Shown here: in pieces, positions 24,982 through 33,921 of the stretch
Position numbering within the stretch: the first letter of the stretch is position 1
How the letters are laid out: each line of letters begins with the position of its first letter
Assembly (NCBI RefSeq): GCF_006715785.1
Contig: NZ_VFNX01000001.1
Coordinates: 806,001-870,000 of the forward strand
Reading direction: 5' to 3'
DNA from: Streptomyces puniciscabiei
GTDB lineage: Bacteria; Actinomycetota; Actinomycetes; Streptomycetales; Streptomycetaceae
Length of the DNA stretch: 64,000 nt
Notes under the pieces: generated by a model
Database searches by the model: none
Seen by the model: the letters and a program-made list of their open reading frames with translations, nothing else
Told to the model about the DNA's origin: nothing
Translations under genes and position numbers: made by a program

Positions 24982-25839
24982 GTGACCAGGAAAAGCGCCA
25001 AGGACCTGCGGGAACTGCTCCGTCTCCCGCCCGGTGAGCCCGTCGAGCTGTCCGCCTGCGACACCCGGGCCACCCCCGGTGCCCCCGGTGGGAAACGGGC
25101 GACCAAGGAGGACACCGAGCGCACGGGGAAGCGGCTGGCCCGGCTGCAGGAGCGGCTGTGGGCGGCGAGTACGGCGGGGGACCGGCGGCGGGTGCTGGTG
25201 GTACTGCAGGGCATGGACACCAGCGGCAAGGGCGGCACGGTCAAGCACGTCATCGGCCAGCTCAACCCGGCGGGCTGCCGGATCCAGGCCTTCAAGGCGC
25301 CCACGGAGGAGGAGCGGCGGCACGACTTCCTGTGGCGGGTGCGTCCGGCCCTGCCCCGGCCGGGCGAGATCGGCATCTTCGATCGCTCGCACTACGAGGA
25401 CGTCCTCATCGCCCGCGTCCGGCACCTCGCCCGGCCCGCCGAGATCGGCAGCCGCTACGGCCTCGTCAACGACTTCGAGCGGTCCCTCGCCGAGGACGGC
25501 GTGACCCTCGTCAAGTGCTTCCTCCACATCTCCCGGGACGAGCAGAGACGCCGGCTGCTACGCCGTCTGGACCGCCCGGACAAGCACTGGAAGTTCGATC
25601 CCGGCGACATCGACGAGCGCGCGCTGTGGCCCGCCTACCAGGAGGCGTACCAGCTGGCCCTGGAGCGCTGCGCGGCGCCGTACGCACCCTGGTACCTGAT
25701 CCCGGCGGACCGCAAGTGGTACCGGAACTGGGCGATCAGCCGCCTGCTGCTGGAGCACCTGCAGGAGCTGGACCCGCAGTACCCGGCAGGCGACTTCGAG
25801 GTGGCTCAGTGCCGGGAACGGCTGCTGAAGGGCGACTGA
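24982..25839 (+). CDS. ppk2: Polyphosphate kinase 2 family protein
   Basis: A 285-residue PPK2 enzyme starting at GTG 24982. It carries the Walker A variant GMDTSGKGG (residues 77-85), Walker B-like FDRSHYEDV, the lid module arginines (RRRLLRRLDRPDKHWKF) and RKWYRNWAIS. PPK2 transfers phosphate between polyphosphate and nucleotides; subclass I members of this length phosphorylate NDPs. Subclass cannot be fixed by eye. It is monocistronic by spacing, with no ppx or ppk1 beside it. Confidence 0.93.
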   Translation: MTRKSAKDLRELLRLPPGEPVELSACDTRATPGAPGGKRATKEDTERTGKRLARLQERLWAASTAGDRRRVLVVLQGMDTSGKGGTVKHVIGQLNPAGCRIQAFKAPTEEERRHDFLWRVRPALPRPGEIGIFDRSHYEDVLIARVRHLARPAEIGSRYGLVNDFERSLAEDGVTLVKCFLHISRDEQRRRLLRRLDRPDKHWKFDPGDIDERALWPAYQEAYQLALERCAAPYAPWYLIPADRKWYRNWAISRLLLEHLQELDPQYPAGDFEVAQCRERLLKGD

Positions 25840-25947
25840 AAACCGGCGCGTCGCTGCCCGATACGGGATATTTTCACACTAATCTCCGTGACTGTAAGCG
25901 GTCGATCCATTACGCACCGCATCCACACTCACACCCATGGAGATGAC

Positions 25948-26226
25948 ATGCGCAGACTTCGCAAGGCCGCCGTCCTGCTCGCGGCGCTCGGCAGCGTGAG
26001 CCTCCTGCCCGCCGGCACCGCGTACGCCGGCGGGCACGACGACGAGGGCAAGGTCTTGCAGAGCTCCAACTGCAAGGACCACGACCTGAACCTCGACGTC
26101 CTGGGCGAGGTCGGCATCCTCAACGGCCTGCTGGGCAACGGGCTCAACGGCGAGGGCGACCCGGGCGCCCAGGGCACCCACATCGGCTCGACCATGGGCT
26201 GCAACAACAGCGCCGGCGGCAGGTAA
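25948..26226 (+). CDS. Small secreted Streptomyces protein with conserved Cys pair
   Basis: A 92-residue protein starting at ATG 25948 (GGAG five bases upstream). Residues 1-27 form a typical Sec signal ending AYAGG. The mature ~65 residues contain two cysteines (SSNCKDHDLNLDV and STMGCNNSAGG), likely a disulfide, and a Gly/Asn-rich hydrophobic middle (GEVGILNGLLGNGLNGEG). I recall similar short secreted proteins in Streptomyces, loosely reminiscent of chaplin-like surface peptides but without the chaplin signature. The upstream region is unusually A/T-rich and may hold a regulated promoter. Function unknown. Confidence 0.75.
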   Translation: MRRLRKAAVLLAALGSVSLLPAGTAYAGGHDDEGKVLQSSNCKDHDLNLDVLGEVGILNGLLGNGLNGEGDPGAQGTHIGSTMGCNNSAGGR

Positions 26227-26319
26227 CAGGCCGGTTCGGACCCCATGCCGGCGGGCAGCGGTGGCAGGCCGGTCTTCCGGTGGGCCGGCCGCCCTACCCA
26301 CCGCCGGCATGGAAGGCGT

Positions 26320-26381
26320 GGCGACCTCACGCGCGCACGGGCACGCAGCATGGCGAGACCGTCAGCGCGCGTGAGGTCGCC
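26320..26381. repeat. 17-bp perfect inverted repeat with 28-base spacer
   Basis: GGCGACCTCACGCGCGC (26320-26336) and GCGCGCGTGAGGTCGCC (26365-26381) are exact inverse copies. They lie downstream of the small secreted protein and 79 bases before the Rieske oxidoreductase start. It could be a large terminator hairpin or paired operator half-sites. Confidence 0.7.
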
Positions 26382-26459
26382 GCGCCCGTGCACCACCCCG
26401 CCCCCCACGGCGCCGCGCCCGCACGGTGAGCGGCGCGCCCGGGCGGGTACCCGGCGGCC

Positions 26460-27983
26460 ATGCACAAGCAGCGGCACGTCACCGACTCGTACTGGCTCCG
26501 GACCGCACCGGGGCCGTCCCGTCCCGCGCTGAGCGAGGACCTGGACGTGGAGGTGGCCGTCGTCGGCGCGGGCATCGCCGGGCTGAGCACCGCGCACGAA
26601 CTGGCCCGGGCCGGGCTGCGGGTGGCGGTGCTGGAGGCCGGACGGGCGGCGGCCGGGGTCACCGGCTGTACCACGGCCAAACTGACCGCCCAGCACACCC
26701 TGGTCTACGACCGGCTGCGGCGCACCCGCGGCCCCGAGGGGGCCCGGCTGTACGCGCGCTCCCAGTCGGAGGCGATCGAGCACGCGGCGGCGCTCGTGGA
26801 CGAGCTGGGCATCGACTGCGACTGGGAGACCCGGGACGCGTACACGTATGTGCGCGACCGGGCGCGCGTGGACGAGCTGCGGGCGGAGGCGGAGGCGGCG
26901 CGGGACGCGGGACTGCCGGCCTCGTTCACCACGGAGACCGGACTGCCGTTCCCGGTGGCGGGCGCGGTCCGGGTGACCGGGCAGGCGCAGTTCCACCCGG
27001 TCAGGTACCTGCGGGCGATCACCGAGGACCTCGTGGCGCGCGGCGGGCTGCTGTACGAGGGGACACGGGTCGTCGGGCTGCAGGAGGGCGGAGAGCCCTG
27101 CCGGCTGACCACCGAGTCGGGCCACACGGTCAGCGCCCGGGACGTCGTGATCGCCACCCACTACCCGGTGTTCGACCGGGCACTGCTGTTCGCCCGGCTG
27201 TCGCCGCGCCGCGAGCTGGTGGTGGCGGGCCCGCTGGGCGCGGGCCCGGACCCGGAGGGCATGTACATCACCCCGGAGGAGAACACCCGCTCGGTGCGCA
27301 CCGCGCCGTACGGCACGGACGGGCAGCGGCTGCTGATCGTCACCGGGGAGCACTTCACGCCGGGCACCGGCGACGTACCGGCCGGCTTCGACGGCCTCGC
27401 CGACTGGGCCGAGGAGCACTTCCCCGGTGTGGCCCTGGACCACGCCTGGGCCACCCAGGACAACGACTCCACCGACACCGTGCCGCTGGTCGGGCCCTTC
27501 CACCCGGCCGCCCGGCACACCTGGGTCGCCACCGGTTTCGGCGGCTGGGGACTGAGCGGCGGGATCATGGCCGGGCTGCTGCTGACCGCGCTGATCACCG
27601 GGCGGGACTGCGCCTGGCGCGAGCTGTACGACCCGCGGCGGCTGAAGTCGGTGGTGCGCGAGGCGCCGTCGCTGTTGAAGACGCAGGCGGAGGTGGCCCG
27701 GCACTTCGTCGGCGACCGCCTGAAACCACCTGGCTCGGTGGACGACCTGGCGCCCGGCGACGGCGCGGTGGTCCGTGCGGCCGGCGGCCGGCTCGCGGTG
27801 CACCGGGACGAGGAGGGCGCCCTGCACGCGGTCTCGGCCCGCTGCACCCACCTGGGCTGTCTGGTCGCCTTCAACCGGGCCGAACGCGCCTGGGAATGCC
27901 CCTGCCACGGCTCACGCTTCGACGTCGACGGCGCGGTGATCCAGGGGCCGGCGGTACGGCCGCTGGAGCAGCGGGAGATCTGA
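26460..27983 (+). CDS. FAD-dependent oxidoreductase (DAO family) with C-terminal Rieske [2Fe-2S] domain
   Basis: A 507-residue fusion protein. The FAD Rossmann motif VAVVGAGIAGLSTAHELA is at about residues 32-50, and the C-terminal flavin contact GFGGWGLSGGIMAGLL is near residue 365. The last ~80 residues form a Rieske domain with both iron-sulfur motifs (CTHLGC and CPCHGSRFD). Such single-chain FAD-Rieske proteins occur in many Streptomyces but their substrate is not established. It starts after a long inverted repeat and stands alone, with no oxygenase partner nearby. Confidence 0.9.
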   Translation: MHKQRHVTDSYWLRTAPGPSRPALSEDLDVEVAVVGAGIAGLSTAHELARAGLRVAVLEAGRAAAGVTGCTTAKLTAQHTLVYDRLRRTRGPEGARLYARSQSEAIEHAAALVDELGIDCDWETRDAYTYVRDRARVDELRAEAEAARDAGLPASFTTETGLPFPVAGAVRVTGQAQFHPVRYLRAITEDLVARGGLLYEGTRVVGLQEGGEPCRLTTESGHTVSARDVVIATHYPVFDRALLFARLSPRRELVVAGPLGAGPDPEGMYITPEENTRSVRTAPYGTDGQRLLIVTGEHFTPGTGDVPAGFDGLADWAEEHFPGVALDHAWATQDNDSTDTVPLVGPFHPAARHTWVATGFGGWGLSGGIMAGLLLTALITGRDCAWRELYDPRRLKSVVREAPSLLKTQAEVARHFVGDRLKPPGSVDDLAPGDGAVVRAAGGRLAVHRDEEGALHAVSARCTHLGCLVAFNRAERAWECPCHGSRFDVDGAVIQGPAVRPLEQREI

Positions 27984-28065
27984 GGGCCACCACGCGGGTG
28001 ACCGCGGCACCGCGCCACGCGGGTATATCGCCATACAAGCGGACATCCAGCCCTACGTTCATACG

Positions 28066-28923
28066 GTGACCCCACGAGTACGCCGTATCACCGCCGTCTG
28101 TGTTCTGGGCGCGGCTCTCGCCGCCTGTGGCGGCGCGGGCTCCACGGGCAGTGCCCGTCCGGCCCCCGCCGAGCGCTCCCCCGTCTCCGCCTCCCCGTCC
28201 GCCTCGCGTCCGCCCGTACTGGCGCCCGGCCCCGGCGGCCTGACCCCGGTCTTCGAGCACGGCCCGCGCACCCTGGGCAGGACGGTCGCGCTGACCTTCG
28301 ACGCCGACATGACCGCCGACCAGGGGCCCCGCGCCGCCGCCGGCGAGCACTTCGACAACCCGGGCCTCATCGGCACCCTGCACGCGCTGAAGGTGCCGGC
28401 GACGATCTTCATGACCGGCCGCTGGGCCGACGAGTACCCGACCGAGGCCCGCAGCCTCGGCCACGACCCGCAGTTCGAGGTCGCCAACCACTCCTACAGC
28501 CACTACGCGTTCACGGGCGACTGCTACGGCCTGCCGACCGTCGGCGCCGGCAGGATGCGCTCGGAGGTGGAACGGGCGTACGCCTCCCTGCGCAAGGCGG
28601 GTGTGCCGCATCCGCTGCCGTACTTCCGCTTCCCCGGCGGCTGTTACGACCGGCGGGCGCTGCGCGCCCTCAGCGGGCTCGGGGTGACCGCGGTGCAGTG
28701 GGACGTGGTGAGCGGCGACGCGTTCGCCACCGACGCCGCCGCCGTCACCAAGCAGGTGCTGGACGGGGTCAAGCCCGGCTCGGTGGTCGTCATGCACTGC
28801 ACCCGCAGCGCCGCCCCGACCACCGAACGGGTCGTCCGCGCGGTCGTGCCGCAGCTGCGGGGGCGCGGCTACCGGTTCGTGAAGGTCTCCGAGCTGATCG
28901 GCGAGACCGGCGGACACCGCTGA
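28066..28923 (+). CDS. Polysaccharide deacetylase (NodB domain) lipoprotein
   Basis: A 285-residue exported protein from GTG 28066 with signal VLGAALAAC (lipobox AAC, Cys ~19) and a Ser/Pro-rich linker. The carbohydrate esterase 4 domain follows: TFDADMT (residues 77-83, catalytic Asp79 and metal Asp81), the zinc motif NHSYSHYAF, RFPGGCYD and the closing VVMHC. It would deacetylate GlcNAc-containing polymers such as peptidoglycan at the cell surface. The second Asp of the usual TFDDG is shifted (DAD), a variant also seen in other CE4 proteins. Confidence 0.9.
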   Translation: MTPRVRRITAVCVLGAALAACGGAGSTGSARPAPAERSPVSASPSASRPPVLAPGPGGLTPVFEHGPRTLGRTVALTFDADMTADQGPRAAAGEHFDNPGLIGTLHALKVPATIFMTGRWADEYPTEARSLGHDPQFEVANHSYSHYAFTGDCYGLPTVGAGRMRSEVERAYASLRKAGVPHPLPYFRFPGGCYDRRALRALSGLGVTAVQWDVVSGDAFATDAAAVTKQVLDGVKPGSVVVMHCTRSAAPTTERVVRAVVPQLRGRGYRFVKVSELIGETGGHR

Positions 28924-28954
28924 CGGCCGACGGTCCGCCGTACGCGATGGCGGT

Positions 28955-28987
28955 CCCCCCGCTCGAGCGAAGCCGAGAGCGGGGGGG
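28955..28987 (+). repeat. Interspersed hairpin repeat, class A (copy 2)
   Basis: The core GCTCGAGCGAAGCCGAGAGC is flanked by C-runs and G-runs that pair. It matches the copy at 5841-5873. Here it lies between convergent genes (deacetylase and ABC permease), which suggests a terminator-like role. Confidence 0.75.
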
Positions 28988-29014
28988 AGGCTGGAGGGGC
29001 AGCGCACCGCCTGC

Positions 29015-29686
29015 TCAGGGTGACCGGCGGGAGGCGAGCCGGGCGGCCACGGCGAAGGCCGCGGCCGTGAGCAGGGCCGCGGCGGCCGGCGGCAGCACCG
29101 GCAGCGGGACGCGGCCGGTCTGCGAACCGGTGACCAGGCCGCTGACCGCGGCCTGCGCCGGGGAGCCGGTGACCACCACCGCCAGCAGCGCGCCCAGCAG
29201 CATCGCGGGTACGGCGCGGCCGGTGGAGCGCAGCAGCGGCCGGTTGGTGAGCGCGCCGACGGCCGCGCCGAGCAGCGCGCAGGTGAGCACGGCCGGCAGC
29301 GCGGCCGCGGCGGCCCCCAGCGGGGCCACACGGACCCGGTGGCCGTTGCTCGCCGGGTCGCTGATCAGCGTCACCACCACGGTCGCCACCACTCCGAGCG
29401 TCACCGACGCGAGCAGTGCCGTCAGCAGACAGGCCAGGTGCGCCCGGGCGGGGCCGCGCGCGGCGGCGGCACAGGCCCGGGCCGCGTCCGGCTCGCCGGT
29501 GACACAGATCCGCACCAGCCAGGCGGCCACCGGGAGCAGACCGGCGGCCGTGTAGCCGAGCGAGTCGAGTACCGGCTGGCCGCCCTGCACACCGATCCCG
29601 AGGAACGCGGCGTACAGGATCACCGGCGGCAGCCAGCGCTGGGAGCGCACCAGCAGGTCGGCCTGGTAGCGCAGGAGTGCGGTCAT
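29015..29686 (-). CDS. ABC transporter permease, six-helix type
   Basis: A 223-residue hydrophobic protein starting at ATG 29686, overlapping the ATPase stop by four bases. About six membrane helices are visible (for example PPVILYAAFLGIGVQGG, ACLLTALLASVTLGVVATVV). No EAA loop or extracytoplasmic binding protein is present, so this is an ABC-2-like exporter subunit. The substrate is unknown. It pairs with the 29683-30561 ATPase in a two-gene minus-strand operon. Confidence 0.85.
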   Translation of the reverse strand: MTALLRYQADLLVRSQRWLPPVILYAAFLGIGVQGGQPVLDSLGYTAAGLLPVAAWLVRICVTGEPDAARACAAAARGPARAHLACLLTALLASVTLGVVATVVVTLISDPASNGHRVRVAPLGAAAAALPAVLTCALLGAAVGALTNRPLLRSTGRAVPAMLLGALLAVVVTGSPAQAAVSGLVTGSQTGRVPLPVLPPAAAALLTAAAFAVAARLASRRSP

Positions 29687-30561
29687 GGGCGGCTTCCGGG
29701 GGTCGGTACGGGATCGTCCGGGGGCGGGGTGACGCTCACGACGTGCCAGGACGGGCGGGCCGTGAGCAGGGCGCGCAGGACGACGTCGGAGTGGGAGGCG
29801 GGTACGGCGAGGCGGTAGCGGCCGGGAGCGGTCTCCTCGGCCAAGGCGGCGGGCGGGGCGGCTTCGGGCGGCAGCCGCGCCCCTGCCGGGCCGCGCACGG
29901 TGACCAGGGTGAGCGCTCCGCCCGGTGAACTGCCGCTGCCGGTACGGCACTTGAGACCGCCGTCGAGCACGGTGTACGTCGCGTCCGGTGCCCCGGCCAG
30001 CCGGCGTGGGTCGTGGTCCACGAACACCACGGCGCCCCCTGCGGCGGTGCGCTCGGCCACCGCCCGCTCCAGCTCCTCCCGCGCCGCCGCGTCCAGCCCC
30101 GTCCAGGCCTCGTCCAGCACCAGCAGCTCCGGTTCTGCGAGCAGGGCCTGCGCCACCGCCACCTTCTGGCTGCCGCCCTTGGACAGCCGGGCCATGGGCG
30201 TACCGGCGTACGCCGCAGCGCCGAAGCGCTCCAGCCAGGTGGCCGCGGCCTGTACGGCGGCCCTGCGGCCGAGGCCGTGGACGGCGCCGAGGCGGGTCAG
30301 ATAACCGAGGGCCGTGAAGGGAAGCGCCGAGGGGAAACGCTCCGGTACGTACGCCGTGCGGGGGCGGCCGGTGACACGGCCCTCCGTCGGTGCGTCCAGG
30401 CGGGCGAGGAGGCGGAGCAGAGTGGACTTTCCGGTGCCGTTCGCCCCTTCTATGCGGGTGAGGGTTCCGGGGGTGAGGGTGAGGTCGACGCCTCTCAACA
30501 CCCAGGGTCCGCGCAGGCCGTAGCGGCGGCCCACCCCTGCCAGCCGTAGATCACGTCGCAT
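29683..30561 (-). CDS. ABC transporter ATP-binding protein with C-terminal extension
   Basis: A 292-residue ATPase. I chose ATG 30561 (MRRDLRLAGVGRRYG) over longer, Arg-rich starts. Motifs are Walker A EGANGTGKSTLLR, signature LSKGGSQKVAVAQ and Walker B LLVLDEAWTGLD. After residue ~205 there is an ~85-residue extension ending in Pro-rich sequence, longer than a minimal ABC ATPase. It drives the adjacent six-helix permease, probably for export. It diverges from the peptidyl-tRNA hydrolase gene 53 bases away. Confidence 0.88.
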   Translation of the reverse strand: MRRDLRLAGVGRRYGLRGPWVLRGVDLTLTPGTLTRIEGANGTGKSTLLRLLARLDAPTEGRVTGRPRTAYVPERFPSALPFTALGYLTRLGAVHGLGRRAAVQAAATWLERFGAAAYAGTPMARLSKGGSQKVAVAQALLAEPELLVLDEAWTGLDAAAREELERAVAERTAAGGAVVFVDHDPRRLAGAPDATYTVLDGGLKCRTGSGSSPGGALTLVTVRGPAGARLPPEAAPPAALAEETAPGRYRLAVPASHSDVVLRALLTARPSWHVVSVTPPPDDPVPTPGSRP

Positions 30562-30614
30562 GGAGGCATTGTGGCGCTGCGTCGACACTGCCCACCCCCT
30601 TAAGGTTGGCTCGT

Positions 30615-31340
30615 GTGAGCCAGAGTCTGACGTCCCCCGGAGACAGTCCCTTCCAGCCCTTCCAGGCCGAGCGCAACCCGCGCGACGCGGCACCCCAGTT
30701 CGTGCTGCCCCTCGTCGTGCGGATCGAGAAGAGCGCGCCGCCCGCCCGCACCGACGCGCTGGAGACGGCCGCGCGGGCGGTGCTGGTGCTGCTGGGGGAC
30801 GAACGGGCGCACGGGGACGGCGCGTGGGCCGAGGCGGTGCGGAGCTGGGAGGACGCGCGGATCCGCAAGGTCGTCCGGCGGGCCAGGGGCGCCGAGTGGC
30901 GGCGGGCCGAGGCGCTGCCGGGGATCACGGTGACCGGCAAGTCCGTGGAGGTACGGGTGTTCCCGCCGGTTCCGCTCGACGGCTGGCCCAAGGACCTGGC
31001 CAAGCTCCAGGTGTCCGGCACCGAGCTGGACGACCCCGAGCCGCCCGTCCCCGCCGGGCCGGCCCAGCCGGTGCTGTGGCTGAACCCCGGGCTGGAGATG
31101 TCGGCCGGGAAGGCCATGGCGCAGGCGGGGCACGGTGCCCAGCTGGCCTGGTGGGCGCTGTCCGACACGGAGCGCGGCGCCTGGCGGGACGCGGGCTACG
31201 CCCTGGCCGTCCGTACGGCCGACCCCGCCGACTGGGCCCGGCTGACCGGCAGCGGGCTGCCGGTCGTCCGCGACGCCGGTTTCACGGAGATCGCACCGGG
31301 CAGCTGCACGGTCGTCGCCGACCACCCGGCGCTGCGCTAG
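30615..31340 (+). CDS. Peptidyl-tRNA hydrolase II (Pth2-like) domain protein
   Basis: A 241-residue protein from GTG 30615 ([11 protein letters not shown]). The C-terminal ~115 residues match the archaeal/eukaryotic Pth2 fold: [21 protein letters not shown] is the catalytic Lys/His/Gln region, followed by [10 protein letters not shown] and [18 protein letters not shown]. The N-terminal ~120 residues are actinobacteria-specific and unassigned. Pth2 enzymes release tRNA from peptidyl-tRNA. Bacteria also have the unrelated Pth1, so this is likely an accessory or altered-specificity hydrolase. Confidence 0.82.
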   Translation: MSQSLTSPGDSPFQPFQAERNPRDAAPQFVLPLVVRIEKSAPPARTDALETAARAVLVLLGDERAHGDGAWAEAVRSWEDARIRKVVRRARGAEWRRAEALPGITVTGKSVEVRVFPPVPLDGWPKDLAKLQVSGTELDDPEPPVPAGPAQPVLWLNPGLEMSAGKAMAQAGHGAQLAWWALSDTERGAWRDAGYALAVRTADPADWARLTGSGLPVVRDAGFTEIAPGSCTVVADHPALR

Positions 31341-31485
31341 ACGACAGGGCCCAGGAGCTGCGGGGCCGTGGCCCCGGGTGCGGGCACCTGGCCGAAGCTC
31401 AAATATTGCTCTGAACACGACAGAGCGGGGATTCGGGGCCCAGCGCGTGGGCGATACCTCCGTCATTCGCACGAGGGGAGGGGCC

Positions 31486-32805
31486 ATGCGACGACTGGGC
31501 ACGGGCATCGGCTGGCGGCCGGAGATCGCGGACGCCGTGGAGCGCATGCCGGGCATCGACTGGGTGGAGGTCGTGGCGGAGAACGTCTGCCCCGGCCACC
31601 TTCCCGCGTCGCTGCTGCGGCTGCGCGAGCGCGGCGTGACCGTGATCCCGCACGGCGTCTCGCTCGGCCTCGGCGGCGCCGACCGCCCCGACGAGGCCCG
31701 GCTGGCGGCGCTGGCGGAGCGCGCCGAGGCCCTCGGTTCCCCGCTGGTCACCGAGCACATCGCGTTCGTCCGCGCGGGCGGCCCGCTCACCGCCTCCCCG
31801 CGGCTGGAGGCCGGGCACCTGCTGCCGGTGCCGCGCACCAGGGACGCCCTGGACGTGCTCTGCGAGAACGTCCGCATCGCCCAGGACGCCCTTCCCGTGC
31901 CGCTGGCCCTCGAGAACATCGCCGCGCTGTTCTCCTGGCCGGGCGAGGAGCTGACCGAGGGGGAATTCCTGTCCGAGCTGGTCGAGCGCACCGGCGTCCG
32001 GCTGCTGATCGACGTGGCCAACCTGCACACCAACCACGTCAACCGGGGCGAGGACCCGGCCGAGGCGCTGGCCGCGCTGCCCGTGGAGGCGATCGCCTAC
32101 GTCCATGTCGCGGGCGGCTTCGAGCGGGACGGCGTCTGGCACGACAGCCACGCCCACCCCGTGCCACGCCCGGTCCTCGACATCCTGACCGGCCTCGCCG
32201 CCCGCACCGCACCGCCCGGCGTCCTTCTGGAACGGGACGAGAACTTTCCCGAACCGGCCGAGCTGGAGCGGGAGTTGACGATGATCCGGGACGCGGTGGC
32301 GGCTGGGCGTGCGCGGGCCGACGAGAGTGCGGCACCCGGTGCCCCCGGTGGCTCGGCGGGCGGCGGTGTCGCCGTCCTGGCGCGGCCCGCGGTCCGCACG
32401 CGGGAGCGGCTCGCGGTCGCCCAGGCCGCCGTACTGTCCTCGCTGGTGGCCGGTACGCCGGTGCCCGAGGGGTTCGACCGGGTGCGGCTGGCCGTGCAGG
32501 CACGGGCGCTCGCCGCCAAGCGGGCGGACGTAGTGGCGAAGGTCGCACCCGAGCTGCCGGCCATCCTCGGCGACGGGTACCGGACGGCGTTCCTGGAGTA
32601 CGCGCGGGTACGGCCGATGAGCGGGGGCTACCGACGGGACGCGCTGGACTTCGCCGGATACCTGCTGCGGTCGGGACAACCCGAGGACCCGGCTGCCCGC
32701 CGACAGCTCCAGGAGTGGTGGCTGGACCGCGCGGGTCCGGCCCCCAGGTCCGCAAGGCGATTGGCTCGTACTGCGCGCAGGGTGTTCTCGCGGCACTCGG
32801 GGTGA
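31486..32805 (+). CDS. DUF692 family multinuclear-iron enzyme with C-terminal partner-like domain
   Basis: A 439-residue protein starting at ATG 31486 behind GGGGAGGGG. Residues ~1-285 form a DUF692 TIM barrel, the family of MbnB, TglH and ChrH, which use two or three iron ions to modify cysteines in peptides. All expected ligand motifs are visible: HGVSLG (H56), TEHIAF (H91), LENI (E143), DVANLHTNH (D176, H181), HVAGG (H207), DSHAHPV (D220, H222, H224) and ERDEN (E249). The last ~130 residues (from [18 protein letters not shown]) resemble the short helical partner proteins often encoded beside DUF692 genes, here fused. A DUF4142 and a TIGR04222 gene follow. Confidence 0.85.
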   Translation: MRRLGTGIGWRPEIADAVERMPGIDWVEVVAENVCPGHLPASLLRLRERGVTVIPHGVSLGLGGADRPDEARLAALAERAEALGSPLVTEHIAFVRAGGPLTASPRLEAGHLLPVPRTRDALDVLCENVRIAQDALPVPLALENIAALFSWPGEELTEGEFLSELVERTGVRLLIDVANLHTNHVNRGEDPAEALAALPVEAIAYVHVAGGFERDGVWHDSHAHPVPRPVLDILTGLAARTAPPGVLLERDENFPEPAELERELTMIRDAVAAGRARADESAAPGAPGGSAGGGVAVLARPAVRTRERLAVAQAAVLSSLVAGTPVPEGFDRVRLAVQARALAAKRADVVAKVAPELPAILGDGYRTAFLEYARVRPMSGGYRRDALDFAGYLLRSGQPEDPAARRQLQEWWLDRAGPAPRSARRLARTARRVFSRHSG

Positions 32806-32848
32806 ACCGGCTGCCCGTCGACGACGACGGCGCCGAGCGCCCGGTCAG

Positions 32849-32900
32849 GGCTGCGGGGCCGTGTCGATACGCGGCTCCGCCCCGTGGGCGCGACCAGCCC
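32849..32900 (+). repeat. Interspersed Streptomyces repeat, class C (copy 2)
   Basis: Contains GCGGGGCCGTGTCGATACGC followed by GGCTCCGCCCCGTGGGCGCG and ACCAGCC. It matches the minus-strand copy at 5731-5780 with a few substitutions. It lies in the 236-base gap between the DUF692 and DUF4142 genes and interrupts what might otherwise be one operon. Confidence 0.7.
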
Positions 32901-33041
32901 CGGCGTACCCACGGCCACCGACGCTCCGTAGCCCCGTCACGCCCATGCGTAGCCAGCCGAAATCCCGAACGGAGCCGAGTAATATGCCGCCCGCACCCCA
33001 CCCCCCTGCACACTCGCGTGCGGTGCGCTACAGGAGGCGTC

Positions 33042-33815
33042 ATGCGACCCCGACCCCCGATCAAGGGCCGAGGCATATTCAGCGGCACGGGCCTCGTCAT
33101 CGCGGCCCTCGCGGCGACCGCGGCGGCGCTGCTCTGCCCGCTCTGGTTCTACGCCGACCGCCCGAGCCCGGCGTCCGGTGCGACCGTCCTGAGCGCCGAG
33201 ACCGTGACGACCCCCTACGGCCCCCTGTCCGCGCAGGACCGGGACTTCATCACCAAGGTGCGGCTGGCCGGGCTCTGGGAGCTGCCGGCCGGCGAGCTGG
33301 CGGAGCGGAAGGGCACCACGGCGGCCGTCCGCACGGCGGGCCAGCACCTGGTCGACGGGCACACCTCGCTGGACGCCCATGTGCGCACCGTCGCCGCCCA
33401 GCTCGGCGTACCCCTGCCGAACGAGCCGAACGCACAGCAGCGGCAGTGGCTCGACACCCTGAGGACCGCGCAGGGACAGGACTTCGACCGGCAGTTCGCG
33501 GGCCTCGTCCGGCTGGCCCACGGCCGGGTGTTCGCCCTGGTCGCCGAGGTCCGGGCCGGCACCCAGAACTCCCTGGTACGCGACCTCGCCGACGACGCGA
33601 ACGCGACCGTCCTGGACCACATCAGGGTGCTGGAGGCGACGGGATACGTCGACTTCGCCGCGCTCGCGCGAGACCTGGCCGCCTCCCCCACCCCCGTACC
33701 GACCCCGCCCGCGGTCGACCCCGGCGCGGCCGTGCCGGTCACCCCCTCGCCGGCCGAGTCGTACTCCATGCCGCCCGCCACCACCAGCCCGCCGCCGGTG
33801 ACGAGCGGGTCCTGA
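33042..33815 (+). CDS. DUF4142 (ferritin-like helical) exported protein
   Basis: A 257-residue protein from ATG 33042 behind AGGAGG. A membrane anchor or signal lies at residues ~15-40. A four-helix DUF4142 domain follows (DRDFITKVRLAGLWELPAGEL, AGQHLVDGHTSLDAHVRTVA, and late DDANATVLDHIRVLEATG). The C-terminus is a Pro/Ser/Thr-rich tail. The DUF4142 fold is related to ferritin-like bundles, but the two-metal Glu/His pattern is not obvious. It sits between the DUF692 enzyme and the TIGR04222 membrane protein. Function unknown. Confidence 0.85.
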   Translation: MRPRPPIKGRGIFSGTGLVIAALAATAAALLCPLWFYADRPSPASGATVLSAETVTTPYGPLSAQDRDFITKVRLAGLWELPAGELAERKGTTAAVRTAGQHLVDGHTSLDAHVRTVAAQLGVPLPNEPNAQQRQWLDTLRTAQGQDFDRQFAGLVRLAHGRVFALVAEVRAGTQNSLVRDLADDANATVLDHIRVLEATGYVDFAALARDLAASPTPVPTPPAVDPGAAVPVTPSPAESYSMPPATTSPPPVTSGS

Positions 33816-33921
33816 CACCCTGACCTGGGCGGGGAAACGGAACGTCACAGACCTCTAACACTGTGTCCATATGGTGAACAGGGCATGGCGTTCACCCAGG
33901 ACTCTGGCATAGAAACACGTC

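Noticed and set aside
25948..26226. Calling the small secreted protein a chaplin
   Set aside because: It has a signal peptide and two cysteines, but the chaplin core pattern is absent.
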